Assembly: GCA_030619345.1 (NCBI GenBank)
Contig: JAUXBO010000152.1
Location: 1-6,340 of the forward strand
From: Candidatus Zixiibacteriota bacterium
GTDB lineage: Bacteria; Zixibacteria; MSB-5A5; GN15; FEB-12
Direction of reading: 5' to 3'
DNA: 6,340 nt
The notes beneath the pieces were generated by a model. The model did no database searches and was not told the origin of the DNA. It worked only from the letters and a program-made list of their open reading frames with translations. Within the stretch, counting starts at the first letter, position 1. The number at the start of each line of letters is the position of its first letter. This document shows, one piece after another, positions 6,173 through 6,340 of the stretch. Made by a program: the position numbers and the translations under genes.

Positions 6173-6196
6173 GGGTGGCTCACCACTTGTGGTGGG
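6173..6196. repeat. Hairpin with three alternating GGTG/CACC arms
   Basis: CTCACCA (6179-6185) pairs with TGGTGGG (6190-6196), one pair being T-G, around loop CTTG. An upstream GGTG (6174-6177) can pair with the same CACC (6181-6184), giving two exclusive hairpins. It may be part of a repeat element; no T-tract follows. Confidence 0.35.
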
Positions 6197-6228
6197 TTCA
6201 TATCCGCAATTCTCGTCAGTGAGTGTAT

Positions 6229-6274
6229 GACCGTGTACATAGGTTACACATTAGACCGGATACATGGGTAACAC
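6229..6274. repeat. Tandem pair of 21-nt direct repeats, 25-bp period
   Basis: Each unit is GACCG, two variable bases, then TACATRGGTWACAC. Unit 1 is 6229-6249 and unit 2 is 6254-6274, matching at 17 of 21 positions with the four-base spacer ATTA. The length and conserved period make chance unlikely. Confidence 0.7.
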
Positions 6275-6340
6275 TTTTTGTAAGTTTTGGTCTTTGTTTT
6301 CGTGTTTTCTTATTTTTAGTTTTCTATGTTGAGGCAGTTG
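6234..6340. mobile_element. Possible end of an insertion sequence running off the right edge
   Basis: TGTACATAGGTTACAC opens the stretch and the GGTWACAC unit recurs 25 bp later, followed by a T-rich segment to the window end with no gene. Ordered repeats of the type TACATRGGTWACAC are, as I recall, found at the ends of IS481-type transposons, where they would be transposase binding sites. No transposase sequence or partner end is visible, so this is a tentative call. Confidence 0.35.

Larger units (their letters stand above)
5868..6228. other. Non-coding stretch after the CYTH gene
   Basis: I see no credible gene. The first 130 bases are T-rich and contain the weak terminator. The rest looks like intergenic repeat material: a CCTGAG...GTCGAAGGG element and a GGTG/CACC hairpin. 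A minus-strand frame at 6058-6240 is open but its peptide (EPLRHTQDGPLAF) is what such repeats encode by chance. Confidence 0.6.

Noticed and set aside
6058..6240. 60-residue minus-strand frame
   Set aside because: It reads through the dispersed repeat; peptides such as EPLRHTQDG are typical chance translations of it.
6229..6274. CRISPR array
   Set aside because: Only two units, spacer of four bases, 17 of 21 positions matching and no cas genes; does not fit CRISPR structure.

Overview
The window looks like an ordinary chromosomal region of a Gram-negative-type bacterium of moderate GC content. The Fmt protein carries an AFRILP stretch and an APINWALINGEKETG stretch. As I recall, these match Bacteroidetes/FCB-type Fmt proteins better than the proteobacterial AYGxILP form. 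A periplasmic multihaem cytochrome, RNase G and a TTG-started yajC would fit an FCB-superphylum lineage such as Zixibacteria or a relative. This placement is inference from memory of the families, not a search result.

Layout. (1) 1-1292, minus strand: the N-terminal 430 residues of a secreted cytochrome with five CXXCH haem sites, cut by the left edge of the window. (2) 1293-1559: a divergent intergenic region with small repeats and a candidate rightward promoter. (3) 1560-5146, plus strand: a compact cluster made of a possible 50-residue leader ORF, yajC, def, fmt and rng. The short ORF overlaps the yajC start (TTGA) and fmt overlaps rng (ATGA). (4) 5165-5215: a hairpin plus T-tract that probably ends the cluster, interleaved with an extended -10 promoter. 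(5) 5223-5867: a CYTH-domain triphosphatase or adenylate cyclase-like gene that appears to be leaderless. (6) 5868-6340: no credible gene. This stretch holds a weak terminator, a dispersed-repeat-like element, a hairpin and a tandem pair of 21-nt repeats that may be the end of an insertion sequence continuing past the right edge.

How the genes fit together. Fmt formylates initiator Met-tRNA, and Def removes the formyl group from the nascent chain. YajC is a small membrane protein that accompanies the SecDF translocase, and RNase G processes rRNA and mRNA. The cluster is therefore a protein start and export housekeeping operon with an RNA-processing enzyme at its end. The cytochrome and CYTH genes are separate transcription units. 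I found no defence system, CRISPR array, tRNA or rRNA. The core is ordinary; the less ordinary signals are the yajC leader hairpin and short ORF, the overlapping terminator/promoter with a leaderless start, and the repeat-rich right end.
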